The notes beneath the pieces were generated by a model, which saw nothing but the letters and a program-made list of their open reading frames with translations, ran no database searches and was not told the DNA's origin. A program made the position numbers and the translations under genes. From Candidatus Melainabacteria bacterium RIFCSPHIGHO2_02_FULL_34_12 (lineage in GTDB: Bacteria; Cyanobacteriota; Vampirovibrionia; 2-02-FULL-35-15), in NCBI GenBank assembly GCA_001784555.1, contig MFRM01000005.1, forward strand, positions 28,367 to 92,366: DNA of 64,000 bases, given 5' to 3'. Below are positions 15,733-24,232 of the stretch, in pieces; the first letter of the stretch is position 1, and each line of letters opens with the position of its first letter.

Positions 15733-18700
15733 TCTCCAGAAATATTTACTTAGAGGTATTACACCTCTCATCTCAAAATTACCGTAGAAGGTAACTCCCG
15801 GATCTCGTTGACGCAATGATTGCCTGAAGGCTGCTCCATAAATATTGTTAACACCAAAAGTTACAAGATAACTTTTCGTTCTGGGGGATTCATATGTGGC
15901 ACTTACATCACCTAAGAAATATCCTCTGATTTTATCTGTCTCTCCGATAGATCCAAATTTTGATCCTATGTAAGTATTAATGAAATTCAAGCTAAAACCA
16001 CTTGGGCTGTGCCATGTAAGTCCAAATCTAAATCTGTTTGGCACCTGCAATGTCGGTATTTTACCGTTTACAATTGCAAGTGTACTGGATACATCATCAA
16101 AAATCTTATATGGAGTTCTATCTCTTATATGCTGATAAACATATGTTGCAAAAAATCCTACCTGTTTAAATAAGAGCTGATTATAGCTGGTTTCAAAGCC
16201 CAAGTTTCGTACTCTCTGAACCTGGTAATCTGCACTGCTATCAAAATTTCTTACCATCATTCTTCTGTAAAACGGTTTAACTTTTACAAATGATTCAAGC
16301 CATGAAACAATTCTTGGCATTCTATATTCAAAACTAGCTGCATGCTCCCATCCTTCAGTTCCTCGTGTAAAAAATTCTCCCTGATCCCCAAAAGTCAGTC
16401 CTGCTACATCCTGAGGTGCAAGCTCAGGAAGAAAAGTATTATAAAAAGCTTTGTGTTGTGAACCAAGTCTTAGTACAAAGTTTTCACCAATGTTATATGC
16501 AACTGCTGCCTGCGGGCTAAATGAAATTCTGTCAGTAAATCTTTTTTCAAATCCTTCTACGCTGCTGCTCATAGAATCAGTTATGGTTTGGGTTATAGAA
16601 TTATCTCTTATTCTTTGGAAAATCTGATCATATCTGAATCCAAGAACTACATCTGTTTTTTTGTTAACTCTTATAAGATCCTGAGTATATCCTGTTATAA
16701 CGTCATATCTTCCTCTTTCTTTTAAAAATCCAATTGTCTGAACAGGCGGTATAAGTCCCATACTAAAAAAGCTTACGTTTACATGAGCGGGATTATTTGA
16801 CCTCAACCATTCACCACCCCAGGTAAATCTGTGTTTATTATGATTTAAAAGATGTCTAAGCTGATAACCATAATTTCTCGGAAATATTCCTGCAAAAACT
16901 TTAGAACTACCCAGCTCAGGAGTACTGGAATCAAGTCTCGATGAACTTATTTGACCGTAAAATCTGCTGAGGACTGTGTTATGAGTGTTTGGGTGCCAGT
17001 TTGTCGCAACCTCAAAATTATTTAAATCAGGAGTAAAAAGTGATCTGGCTTTAGGAAAATTTTTATCGAATATTCGTAAGTTAACGTCCGCTCTGGTATA
17101 TGAACCAATTACATCCAGTGTTTTTAAGGGACTAAAAGCAAAATCTGCTTTTCCAAAAGATCTATTTCCCTTACCTGTCAAATCTCCAAATACATTTCTT
17201 GCAAGACCGCCCATAAACTGTCCATTCACATAAATATTCCATGGTGTTCCAAGATATCCGTTTGCCATAATGGAACCTTCATTTAAGACTGAAGTTTGCT
17301 GCTGCCCAAAAAATCCTTCAGATGTTACATAAAGCTCCGGTGCTCTGAAAAATCTGTACCTCCCGTTAGGTGAACCAATAACACTCGGGGTAAGTAATCT
17401 GCCAATGGTTCTTTCAGAATCAGAAGCATAATTTAATCCTAGATCAAATTCATTTGTAGAAGTTCTTGCATTTATGCCGGTTAGATTAGTACCGCTTAGA
17501 GTTCTGATTTGACCAGTGCTAAGCTGTGCCTGAGATACGCCTGAACTTCCATCTTTTGGAATTACAGGATCTACCCGGTTACTGCTGTAAATATTTCCCA
17601 GAGTAAAATGGCTCGCTCCATCAATTGGGTTTTCTCTAAGAGCTTTATTTGCCTGAAAAAATGCCCAGTCACTTAATCCAAATCTAAGCGGTTCAATACC
17701 AAGGTTTCCACTGGCTACTGAAAGGTTTCTACTTTGTCTTGCACCGGATTCAAATAAATTTGGAGTAATTGAAATCGTTTCTTCATCCAGCTCAAGTGCC
17801 ATTCCATATTCATGTGCCACATCATAAATAATGGACAAACTATTTAACACCAAAGGATCATTTGGATCCAGTTTTCTTGCTTCTTGAATCTCACTTATTG
17901 CTTTTTTTGTTTCGTTACTCTGGTAGTATGCCTGTCCTAAATACAAATGTGCTCTTGCAAAGCTAGGTTCCAGTAAAACTGCACTTAAAAACTCATCAAT
18001 GGCTTCGCTGTTATGAAACTTACTAATTAATGTTTTACCCTTACCTATGTGTGCTTCCGCCAGATTTGGATCCAGGTTAATTGCCTCTTCGAAATTTTTA
18101 AGAGCATCATTTACTCTTCCTGTTGCATATTGAATTTCACCAAGACTTAGCCATGATTCAGGTGCTTTTGAATCAAGTTTCATGGCTTCTTTTGCTTCAT
18201 CTTCTGCTTTTGTAAATTCCCCCTGTGCCGTGAGAAGCTTACTTTTTTCAGCTCTTGGCAAATACCAGCTTGGATCCAGGCTAATTGCTTTGTCAATTTC
18301 AGCCAGTGCTTCTTTTTGTCTGTGGAGAACAAAAAGTGTTCTGGCTTTCATTACATGAATTACAGAAGAATCAGGGTTAATCTTTTCTGCTTCTTCAAAA
18401 AGCTTAAGTGCTTCTTCATATTTTCCGCTTATTAACTTTTTTACACCAAGCAAAACTTTTGGCTCATCTTTGTCAGGATTGTTTTTATAGTTTTCTATAA
18501 GAACTTCAAGGCTTGAATCTTTAACATCATATTTTAAGTTTTCAGGGAAATAAAATATCCATTGCACTGCATTGTCAGCTTCTTCAACCGTAAGAGCGCG
18601 TTTTACAGGTGCAGTGTCAGGTGTAGATTCTCCTTGTTCATTTTGTGCAACCAGGACTGAGCCAAGAGAATTCGATAGCTCAGCAGATCCATTAATTAAA

Positions 18701-19182
18701 GTAAGCAATGTTTTATTATCATCTGAATAAAGTATGAATTCAGTTCCACGAATTGCAGCAGAACCTGATTTTGTATCAATTTCCATTTCGCCGGGTCTGT
18801 TTTTAGTTCTAACCCATATTTCACCGTTATTATTTTTAATCTGAGTTTTCTCTTGTGGGCCTGCTAAAACTGGCTTTACTGAAGGGATTACATTTTTAAT
18901 TGTAATTTGGGAATTTGAATTAAGTTTAATTAAACTTTCATCTCTTAATAAAATTGCTGCTCTTGAATTCACTCCAGTAGTAATTACATCGCCAGGAGTA
19001 AGTTCTTGAAATGGTTTTGCTTTTGACTGAGTTCCGTTTTTTGCAACTGTAACATCACCAGATAAACTTATAATTCTTCCAGCAGGTTTTTCCTGTAAAA
19101 TTGCATTTGCCGGCAAATTAAAACAAGCAAAAATTAAAAGAAATAAAACTTGTAATGAAGTAGATAGTATTGCAGATTTCAT
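15730..19182 (-). CDS. FecR domain - TPR - outer-membrane beta-barrel fusion protein
   Basis: An 1150-residue exported protein. A signal peptide (about 1-27, ending PANA) precedes a FecR domain (about 33-160: GRIISLSGDVTVAKNG, GDVITTGVNSRAAILLRDESLIKL, AAIRGTEF). Residues about 205-470 hold six to seven TPR units, e.g. NPDSSVIHVMKARTLFVLHR and DPNLAEAHIGKGKTLI. From about 560 to the end, alternating beta strands resemble the barrel of a TonB-dependent receptor (VVLGFRYDQIFQRIRDN, FSPQAAVAYNIGENFVLRLG), ending YFWR. Sensor, scaffold and barrel are thus in one chain, presumably in the outer membrane with the FecR/TPR part periplasmic. A plug domain and TonB box are not evident, so active import is uncertain. 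It is 61 nt downstream of a periplasmic TPR gene, likely one operon. Confidence 0.82.
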   Translation of the reverse strand: MKSAILSTSLQVLFLLIFACFNLPANAILQEKPAGRIISLSGDVTVAKNGTQSKAKPFQELTPGDVITTGVNSRAAILLRDESLIKLNSNSQITIKNVIPSVKPVLAGPQEKTQIKNNNGEIWVRTKNRPGEMEIDTKSGSAAIRGTEFILYSDDNKTLLTLINGSAELSNSLGSVLVAQNEQGESTPDTAPVKRALTVEEADNAVQWIFYFPENLKYDVKDSSLEVLIENYKNNPDKDEPKVLLGVKKLISGKYEEALKLFEEAEKINPDSSVIHVMKARTLFVLHRQKEALAEIDKAISLDPSWYLPRAEKSKLLTAQGEFTKAEDEAKEAMKLDSKAPESWLSLGEIQYATGRVNDALKNFEEAINLDPNLAEAHIGKGKTLISKFHNSEAIDEFLSAVLLEPSFARAHLYLGQAYYQSNETKKAISEIQEARKLDPNDPLVLNSLSIIYDVAHEYGMALELDEETISITPNLFESGARQSRNLSVASGNLGIEPLRFGLSDWAFFQANKALRENPIDGASHFTLGNIYSSNRVDPVIPKDGSSGVSQAQLSTGQIRTLSGTNLTGINARTSTNEFDLGLNYASDSERTIGRLLTPSVIGSPNGRYRFFRAPELYVTSEGFFGQQQTSVLNEGSIMANGYLGTPWNIYVNGQFMGGLARNVFGDLTGKGNRSFGKADFAFSPLKTLDVIGSYTRADVNLRIFDKNFPKARSLFTPDLNNFEVATNWHPNTHNTVLSRFYGQISSSRLDSSTPELGSSKVFAGIFPRNYGYQLRHLLNHNKHRFTWGGEWLRSNNPAHVNVSFFSMGLIPPVQTIGFLKERGRYDVITGYTQDLIRVNKKTDVVLGFRYDQIFQRIRDNSITQTITDSMSSSVEGFEKRFTDRISFSPQAAVAYNIGENFVLRLGSQHKAFYNTFLPELAPQDVAGLTFGDQGEFFTRGTEGWEHAASFEYRMPRIVSWLESFVKVKPFYRRMMVRNFDSSADYQVQRVRNLGFETSYNQLLFKQVGFFATYVYQHIRDRTPYKIFDDVSSTLAIVNGKIPTLQVPNRFRFGLTWHSPSGFSLNFINTYIGSKFGSIGETDKIRGYFLGDVSATYESPRTKSYLVTFGVNNIYGAAFRQSLRQRDPGVTFYGNFEMRGVIPLSKYFWR

Positions 19183-19243
19183 AACGTTTAATTATGACGG
19201 ACTAAAAGATAAGAGGATACAGTTGTTCCTTAAATTCTTTATG

Positions 19244-20305
19244 TTAGCTTTTGTGAAATTCGTCTTTTTTTCGTTTTTTATCAGCTTTTGCTGGCTTAAC
19301 AATATAGCTTTTTTCAGCTAATAATTTATTGCTTTTATAATTTTCAGGATCCTGTAATCCAGGTTCAATTTTTAAAGCTTTCTCATACTCAGATTCAGAT
19401 TCTTTCTTTTTATTTAAAGCAAATAATACTCTTGCTTTCATAAGATGTGTCGTGGGTGAATTAGGAAATATTTTATTTGAGTTATCAAATAAATTCAATG
19501 CATCCTCATAATGTCTGGAAAGCAGCTGCCCTATGCCAAGGAGAGTTATAAGTTCAGGTTCCTCTGGATATCTTTCAAGAACCACTGCAAGTTTTTCTGC
19601 AGCAGATTTAATTTTTCCAGCCTTATAATCCTTTGTTATAAGTATAGAGGCAATTTTTGGATTTCTTGCAAAGTGTTTAGCTATTTCATCAATTACATTT
19701 TCTACTTCTAGTTTGTCTTTTTCAGGTAAATTATCCTTTATCAAATAAAGACCAAGGATTGAATCAGTATGGTAAGGAAGCCATATTCCAGACATGGACC
19801 CAGTTATTCCAAGTTCTATTTTTTCTTTTGCAACCGGATACCAGGCATCTTTTGCAAGAAGATAATTTCCTTCAAGTGCATCAACCCAGGCTTTGTAAAC
19901 CTTTGGTGTTGGATTACCTGCAAAATCTTCCACTGCTTTTTCCCAGACTTTTCTTGCTCTTGAGATTTCTCCACGATCAATTAAAATCAGACCATGGACT
20001 ACTGCAGAACTAAATACATCCGGGGTCTCTTCATAGTTTTTAGCTATTGTTGCAGCATAGTCTTTAAACCTGTCTCTTACTTCAAGGTAATCAGGCAATA
20101 AATAATAATCTTTTAATTTTAAGGTTTCAGTCCATTTGTTTTCAATTTCTTCTTCTATAGAATTCTCATTAACTACTTTTACATCACTGGGTTTTTCAGA
20201 TTCGGCAGGTTCGCTTTTGATATTTTCTTCTGCAAAAGCAAAGCTAAAAACAGAACATATCAGTTCTAAAGATAAAATCAAAGCTAAAACTACTTTTATT
20301 TTCAT
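19244..20305 (-). CDS. Periplasmic TPR protein
   Basis: A 353-residue protein with a cleavable signal peptide (LALILSLELICSVFSFAFA, cut before EEN). The mature part is helical, with TPR-like units near residues 85-120, 210-250 and clearest at 262-330 (LGIGQLLSRHYEDALNLFDN, HLMKARVLFALNKKKESESE). The C-terminus is Lys-rich. It lies directly upstream of the FecR-TPR-barrel gene in the same orientation, 61 nt apart, and the two share the HLMKAR/HVMKAR-type TPR wording, suggesting a common complex or origin. Specific function unknown. Confidence 0.75.
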   Translation of the reverse strand: MKIKVVLALILSLELICSVFSFAFAEENIKSEPAESEKPSDVKVVNENSIEEEIENKWTETLKLKDYYLLPDYLEVRDRFKDYAATIAKNYEETPDVFSSAVVHGLILIDRGEISRARKVWEKAVEDFAGNPTPKVYKAWVDALEGNYLLAKDAWYPVAKEKIELGITGSMSGIWLPYHTDSILGLYLIKDNLPEKDKLEVENVIDEIAKHFARNPKIASILITKDYKAGKIKSAAEKLAVVLERYPEEPELITLLGIGQLLSRHYEDALNLFDNSNKIFPNSPTTHLMKARVLFALNKKKESESEYEKALKIEPGLQDPENYKSNKLLAEKSYIVKPAKADKKRKKDEFHKS

Positions 20306-20403
20306 AAGCTGCTTATACCCTCTTATTAATATCAGCTATTATGGTATCACATTCATATTTTCTGCTAATACAATAATTTACTACTTTACTAAGCTAAAAC
20401 AAA

Positions 20404-21003
20404 ATGAGAAACATTATCCTGGCTTCAGAATCAAAGCGAAGACAAAGGCTGCTAAAAGATGCAGGCATTAAATTCCAGGTGCTTAACAGTAATCTGGATG
20501 AAACTGCAGCTATAAAAAACTTAACAAATAAAAGAAAAAATGATTTAGTAAAAATCCTAGCAATTCTAAAAGCAACTTCTGCTATTTTAACGAATCCGGG
20601 GAAACTGAACGGTGATGAGATTATTCTTGGTTTTGATACAATTGTTGTCTGTAAAAATAAAATTATAAACAAACCAAAAAATAAAAAAGATGCACTTTCA
20701 AAATTAACTTTTCTAAGTAATAAAAAACATGATGTTTATACCGGAATAGCAATACTAGATCTTAAAAAGAAAAAAGCAGTGGTTGGCTATGAAAGAACAG
20801 CTGTAAAAATGAAACAAATCAAAAAAAAGGAGGCTCTTGATTACATAAAAACAAAAGAGCCCATGGATAAAGCCGGAGCTTATGCAATACAAGGTATAGG
20901 GAAAAAATTTGTAAAAGGTATTTCTGGTGATTATTCAAATGTGGTCGGATTGCCAGTAAAGAAATTTTTATCGCTGCTAAAACCTTTAGTTAAAGGTGCT
21001 TAA
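20404..21003 (+). CDS. maf: Maf-like nucleoside triphosphate pyrophosphatase
   Basis: A 199-residue Maf/Ham1-fold house-cleaning enzyme that hydrolyses non-canonical or modified dNTPs/NTPs to monophosphates. Signatures: ILASESKRRQRLLKDAGI at the N-terminus (family: LASxSPRR), GFDTIVVCKNKIINKP near residue 80 with the catalytic Asp, SNKKHDVYTGIAI near 110, and the C-terminal AGAYAIQGIGKKFVKGISGDYSNVVGLPV near 160. Ser-Lys replaces the usual Ser-Pro in the first motif. No strong RBS. It is divergent from the periplasmic TPR gene. Confidence 0.95.
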   Translation: MRNIILASESKRRQRLLKDAGIKFQVLNSNLDETAAIKNLTNKRKNDLVKILAILKATSAILTNPGKLNGDEIILGFDTIVVCKNKIINKPKNKKDALSKLTFLSNKKHDVYTGIAILDLKKKKAVVGYERTAVKMKQIKKKEALDYIKTKEPMDKAGAYAIQGIGKKFVKGISGDYSNVVGLPVKKFLSLLKPLVKGA

Positions 21004-21089
21004 CCATATACTTTTGATGAGGCTATAGAATATATCTGATTCCATAATCTAATTAAGAATCTAAGATTATAAACAAACATAAAAGAAAT

Positions 21090-21380
21090 ATGTTAACCAA
21101 ATTATTTTATTTAGTTTTATTGGCCAACATGCTGAGTATACAATTTCCAGCATTTGCACTTACATGTGCAAAAGACAATAAAATGCCGATGAATAAAAGC
21201 AGCGAGATTTGTTGCTGCAAACAAGTTGCATCTAAAACATACACCTGCAAACCCATGACAAATAAAGGTGATAAAAAATGTCCAGGCTTACAAGTAACTG
21301 AAGATGATAAAACTTTTAACTTTAAAATATCCACAAAGGAAAGTGATAGTTGTACCTGTGGATTTAATATAAGTGAGTAA
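21090..21380 (+). CDS. Small secreted cysteine-rich protein with CCC motif (A)
   Basis: A 96-residue protein with a signal peptide (LVLLANMLSIQFPAFA). The mature part contains ICCCKQVASKTYTCKP, then KKCPGLQV and SCTCGF, nine Cys in all. Its CCC-x(n)-TY-x-C-x(n)-CP spacing is shared with the next gene, so the two look like diverged duplicates. Probably folds through disulfides outside the cytoplasm; I recognise no family. Confidence 0.65.
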   Translation: MLTKLFYLVLLANMLSIQFPAFALTCAKDNKMPMNKSSEICCCKQVASKTYTCKPMTNKGDKKCPGLQVTEDDKTFNFKISTKESDSCTCGFNISE

Positions 21381-21521
21381 ACCCACTGTTTTGGTGATAT
21401 AAATCACTATAAAAAAAGTGTTTAAGTACTAATTTTAAGCATAATACATCCTCTTATTTAGTTAACCCTTAATTAAGCGTGGGTATAACCCTTATGAAGC
21501 TAGCTTAGAAACTTAATTAGC

Positions 21522-21836
21522 ATGCACATACGACAAATTACAATTCAGAATTGGCCGCTCAGCATATTTTCATTTTTGCTGTTTACTATGCTTTTCGGTC
21601 TTACACAACCCTCTTTTGCAGAGAGTTCAGGCTATTACGAAGCATCAGACGGTAGACCAAGAGCTGCCTTTAGTAAATGCTGCTGTTCAGAAGACAGTAA
21701 AGATGACAAACAAGTAACATATTTCTGTGAATTTCATGAGGGTGAGATTTGCCCTTTTAATACTAAACCTTATAAAACAAGCGCGTTTGATTGTCCAAGT
21801 TCTTTAAGTGTATCCAGATATTTACCTGGTATTTAA
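21522..21836 (+). CDS. Small secreted cysteine-rich protein with CCC motif (B)
   Basis: A 104-residue protein with a signal peptide (FSFLLFTMLFGLTQPSFA). The mature part includes SKCCCSEDSKDDKQVTYFCE, then EICPF and FDCPSS, a Cys pattern aligning with the neighbour at 21090-21380. Both genes face the same way, 141 nt apart. Function unknown. It converges with the rel/spoT gene. Confidence 0.65.
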   Translation: MHIRQITIQNWPLSIFSFLLFTMLFGLTQPSFAESSGYYEASDGRPRAAFSKCCCSEDSKDDKQVTYFCEFHEGEICPFNTKPYKTSAFDCPSSLSVSRYLPGI

Positions 21837-21843
21837 AAATAAA

Positions 21844-24075
21844 TTAAAAATCATCTTCTAAAGATTTTTTTGACTTACCGTTTTTGTCTTTATTTGCAAT
21901 TGATTTTTTCTTAAACAAAGTAGTTCGTTTATATTCTCCTGACCTAAAAACATTCAGTACATCACTTACCCTTCCTATGCTTGCCATTATTTTTCTAAGA
22001 TCATAAAGATCAATAACCTCAACAACTATTTTTATAACCGCGGTGTCATTTGATGTTCTTGCAATCACACGTAAATCACGTACATTTATTTTTTCATCTG
22101 CAATCTTATTTAAAATATCTCTTGAGATTCCTACCCTGTCAATGCATTCAATTTCCAGTGCTGCACTGTAAGCTTTTTCTTTACTTCCTTGCCATTGAAT
22201 TTGAATTATTCTGTCTTCCTCCACCGTATCAAGATTCTGGCAATCATATCTGTGAACAATAATCCCTTTGCCTTTTGAAACCATCCCTACAATTTGTTCA
22301 CCAGGCAGAGGTGAACAACATTTAGCAAGATGATGCATCATTCCGTCCAGTGCTGCTATTTCTTCTTCTGTTTTAGGAGGTACAATCTGAATATTTTCTT
22401 CTTCCTGCGGCAGGATATCTTTTAGCTTTCCTTTAAGCTGTGAAATTGTTATGTCCCCGCATCCAAGCGATGCCAGAAGATCTTCTTTACTTGGTCTGTT
22501 AAGTTTTTGCACTGCCTGAAGAAATTCTTCAGATGCCATGATTTGATCTGCCTTATCCTCTCCAAAAGCAGATTCAATAAGTTTCTTGCCCTGATCAATA
22601 TGAATATCTCTGTGTTGTTTTTTAAACCATTGTCTGATTTTGTTCTTACCTGAGCTTGTAACCACATAGTTAAGCCAATCCAGGCTTGGATGTGCATTTT
22701 TACCGGTAATGATTTCTATTATGTCTCCTGTTTTTAGTTTTGTGTCAAGTGGGACTATTCTTCCGTTTACTTTTGCTCCAATGCATCTGTTTCCTACGTC
22801 TGTGTGAATTTTATATGCAAAATCCACTGGCGTAGAATCACGAGGCAGATCAATTACTTCCCCTTTTGGTGTAAGAATAAAAACTTCATCTGAAAAAAAA
22901 TCAAGTTTAACAGCATCAACAAACTCTTCAGGATCTTTAAGTTCTCTCTGCCAGTCAATGAGTTGCCTTATCCATGAAAGTTTTTCATCATAAATATCGT
23001 CTGCTTTTTTATGAGAACCCGTTTCCTTATATTTCCAGTGTGCTGCAATACCATATTCTGCTATCTGATGCATTTCTTCAGTTCTAATTTGAATTTCTAC
23101 CGGCCTTCCATGAGGTCCTACTACTGCGGTATGAAGTGACTGATATAGATTTGTTTTCGGGATAGCAATATAGTCTTTAAATTTCCCTGGAATAGGACTG
23201 AAGAGATCATGAATTATTCCCATTACTTCATAACATTGTCTTTCTCTTTCTACAATAATTCTTATTCCAAGTAAATCATAAAGTTCCTTTGAATCAAGTC
23301 TTTTCATTTTTTTGTAGATGCTGTAGAGATGTTTCGGGCGACCGTAAATTTCAGCATGAATCTCAGATTTACTCAGCTCAGTTTTTATTTTTTCAATGAT
23401 TTCCTTTATTTTCTTTTCGCTGTATTCTCTGTCACCTATTACCAGTCCTTCAACTTCTTTAAATTTTTCCGGATCAAGATAAAAAAATGATAAATCCTCA
23501 AGTTCATTTTTAGCTTTGTTTAAGCCAAATCTATTTGCAAGGGGAGCAAAAATATCCAGTGTTTCTTTTGCAATTCTTTTTTGTTTTTCCGGCGGCAGAT
23601 GCCCGAGGGTTTTCATATTGTGGAGTCTATCTGCAATCTTTACCAGAACTACCCTCAAATCAACTGCTATAGCCATTAGCATTTTACGGAAGTTTTCTGC
23701 CTGGTGCTCCTGAGTAGAAATAAAATTTAGTTTTCCAAGTTTTGTAACTCCTTCAACAAGCTGGCTTATTTTAGGTCCAAACTCAGCTTCAAGTTTTAAA
23801 ACATCTATATCAGTATCTTCAAGCGTATCGTGTAAAAGTCCGGCACAAATAGTATCAGTATCGCAGTTCAAATCAATTAATATTTCAGCTACTGAAATAG
23901 GGTGAGTTATATAAGGTTCTTTACTGATTCTTTCCTGCCCGCGATGAAGTTTGCAGGCAAATTCAAGGGCTTTTTTTACTCTTTCAAGCTCTGCCTGCGG
24001 CCTATCCAGTTTGGAAAATTTATCAATGAACTGGTTAATAAATTTTGTATATGTTGTTTCGTCCAAGGTTGGCAC
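21844..24075 (-). CDS. spoT: Bifunctional (p)ppGpp synthetase/hydrolase (Rel/SpoT)
   Basis: A 743-residue RSH protein controlling the stringent response alarmone. Domains: HD hydrolase (about 35-190) with H44, H58 and the HD pair at 82-83 in LLHDTLEDT; synthetase (about 230-360) with GIRIIVERERQCYEVMG, FKDYIAIPKTNLYQSLHT and VEIQIRTEEMHQIAEYG; TGS (about 395-455); a linker; and a C-terminal ACT domain (about 650-725). The intact HD site and the synthetase motifs suggest both activities; the Arg-Ile rather than Arg-Phe-Lys wording at the GIRIIV segment is compatible with a bifunctional Rel. It is the only RSH gene in the window. Confidence 0.94.
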   Translation of the reverse strand: MPTLDETTYTKFINQFIDKFSKLDRPQAELERVKKALEFACKLHRGQERISKEPYITHPISVAEILIDLNCDTDTICAGLLHDTLEDTDIDVLKLEAEFGPKISQLVEGVTKLGKLNFISTQEHQAENFRKMLMAIAVDLRVVLVKIADRLHNMKTLGHLPPEKQKRIAKETLDIFAPLANRFGLNKAKNELEDLSFFYLDPEKFKEVEGLVIGDREYSEKKIKEIIEKIKTELSKSEIHAEIYGRPKHLYSIYKKMKRLDSKELYDLLGIRIIVERERQCYEVMGIIHDLFSPIPGKFKDYIAIPKTNLYQSLHTAVVGPHGRPVEIQIRTEEMHQIAEYGIAAHWKYKETGSHKKADDIYDEKLSWIRQLIDWQRELKDPEEFVDAVKLDFFSDEVFILTPKGEVIDLPRDSTPVDFAYKIHTDVGNRCIGAKVNGRIVPLDTKLKTGDIIEIITGKNAHPSLDWLNYVVTSSGKNKIRQWFKKQHRDIHIDQGKKLIESAFGEDKADQIMASEEFLQAVQKLNRPSKEDLLASLGCGDITISQLKGKLKDILPQEEENIQIVPPKTEEEIAALDGMMHHLAKCCSPLPGEQIVGMVSKGKGIIVHRYDCQNLDTVEEDRIIQIQWQGSKEKAYSAALEIECIDRVGISRDILNKIADEKINVRDLRVIARTSNDTAVIKIVVEVIDLYDLRKIMASIGRVSDVLNVFRSGEYKRTTLFKKKSIANKDKNGKSKKSLEDDF

Positions 24076-24232
24076 TATATGTTTTTTAATATTTCGAGCT
24101 CATCTTTGAAACCCTTATTTGAATTATAGACAAATACATAGGGTTTTACACATTATTTCAAAATTTTCAAAGAGATTTACTTTATTTCTGCTTTATTCAT
24201 GATGTTATCTGACGTATATGCAATGTTAATAG

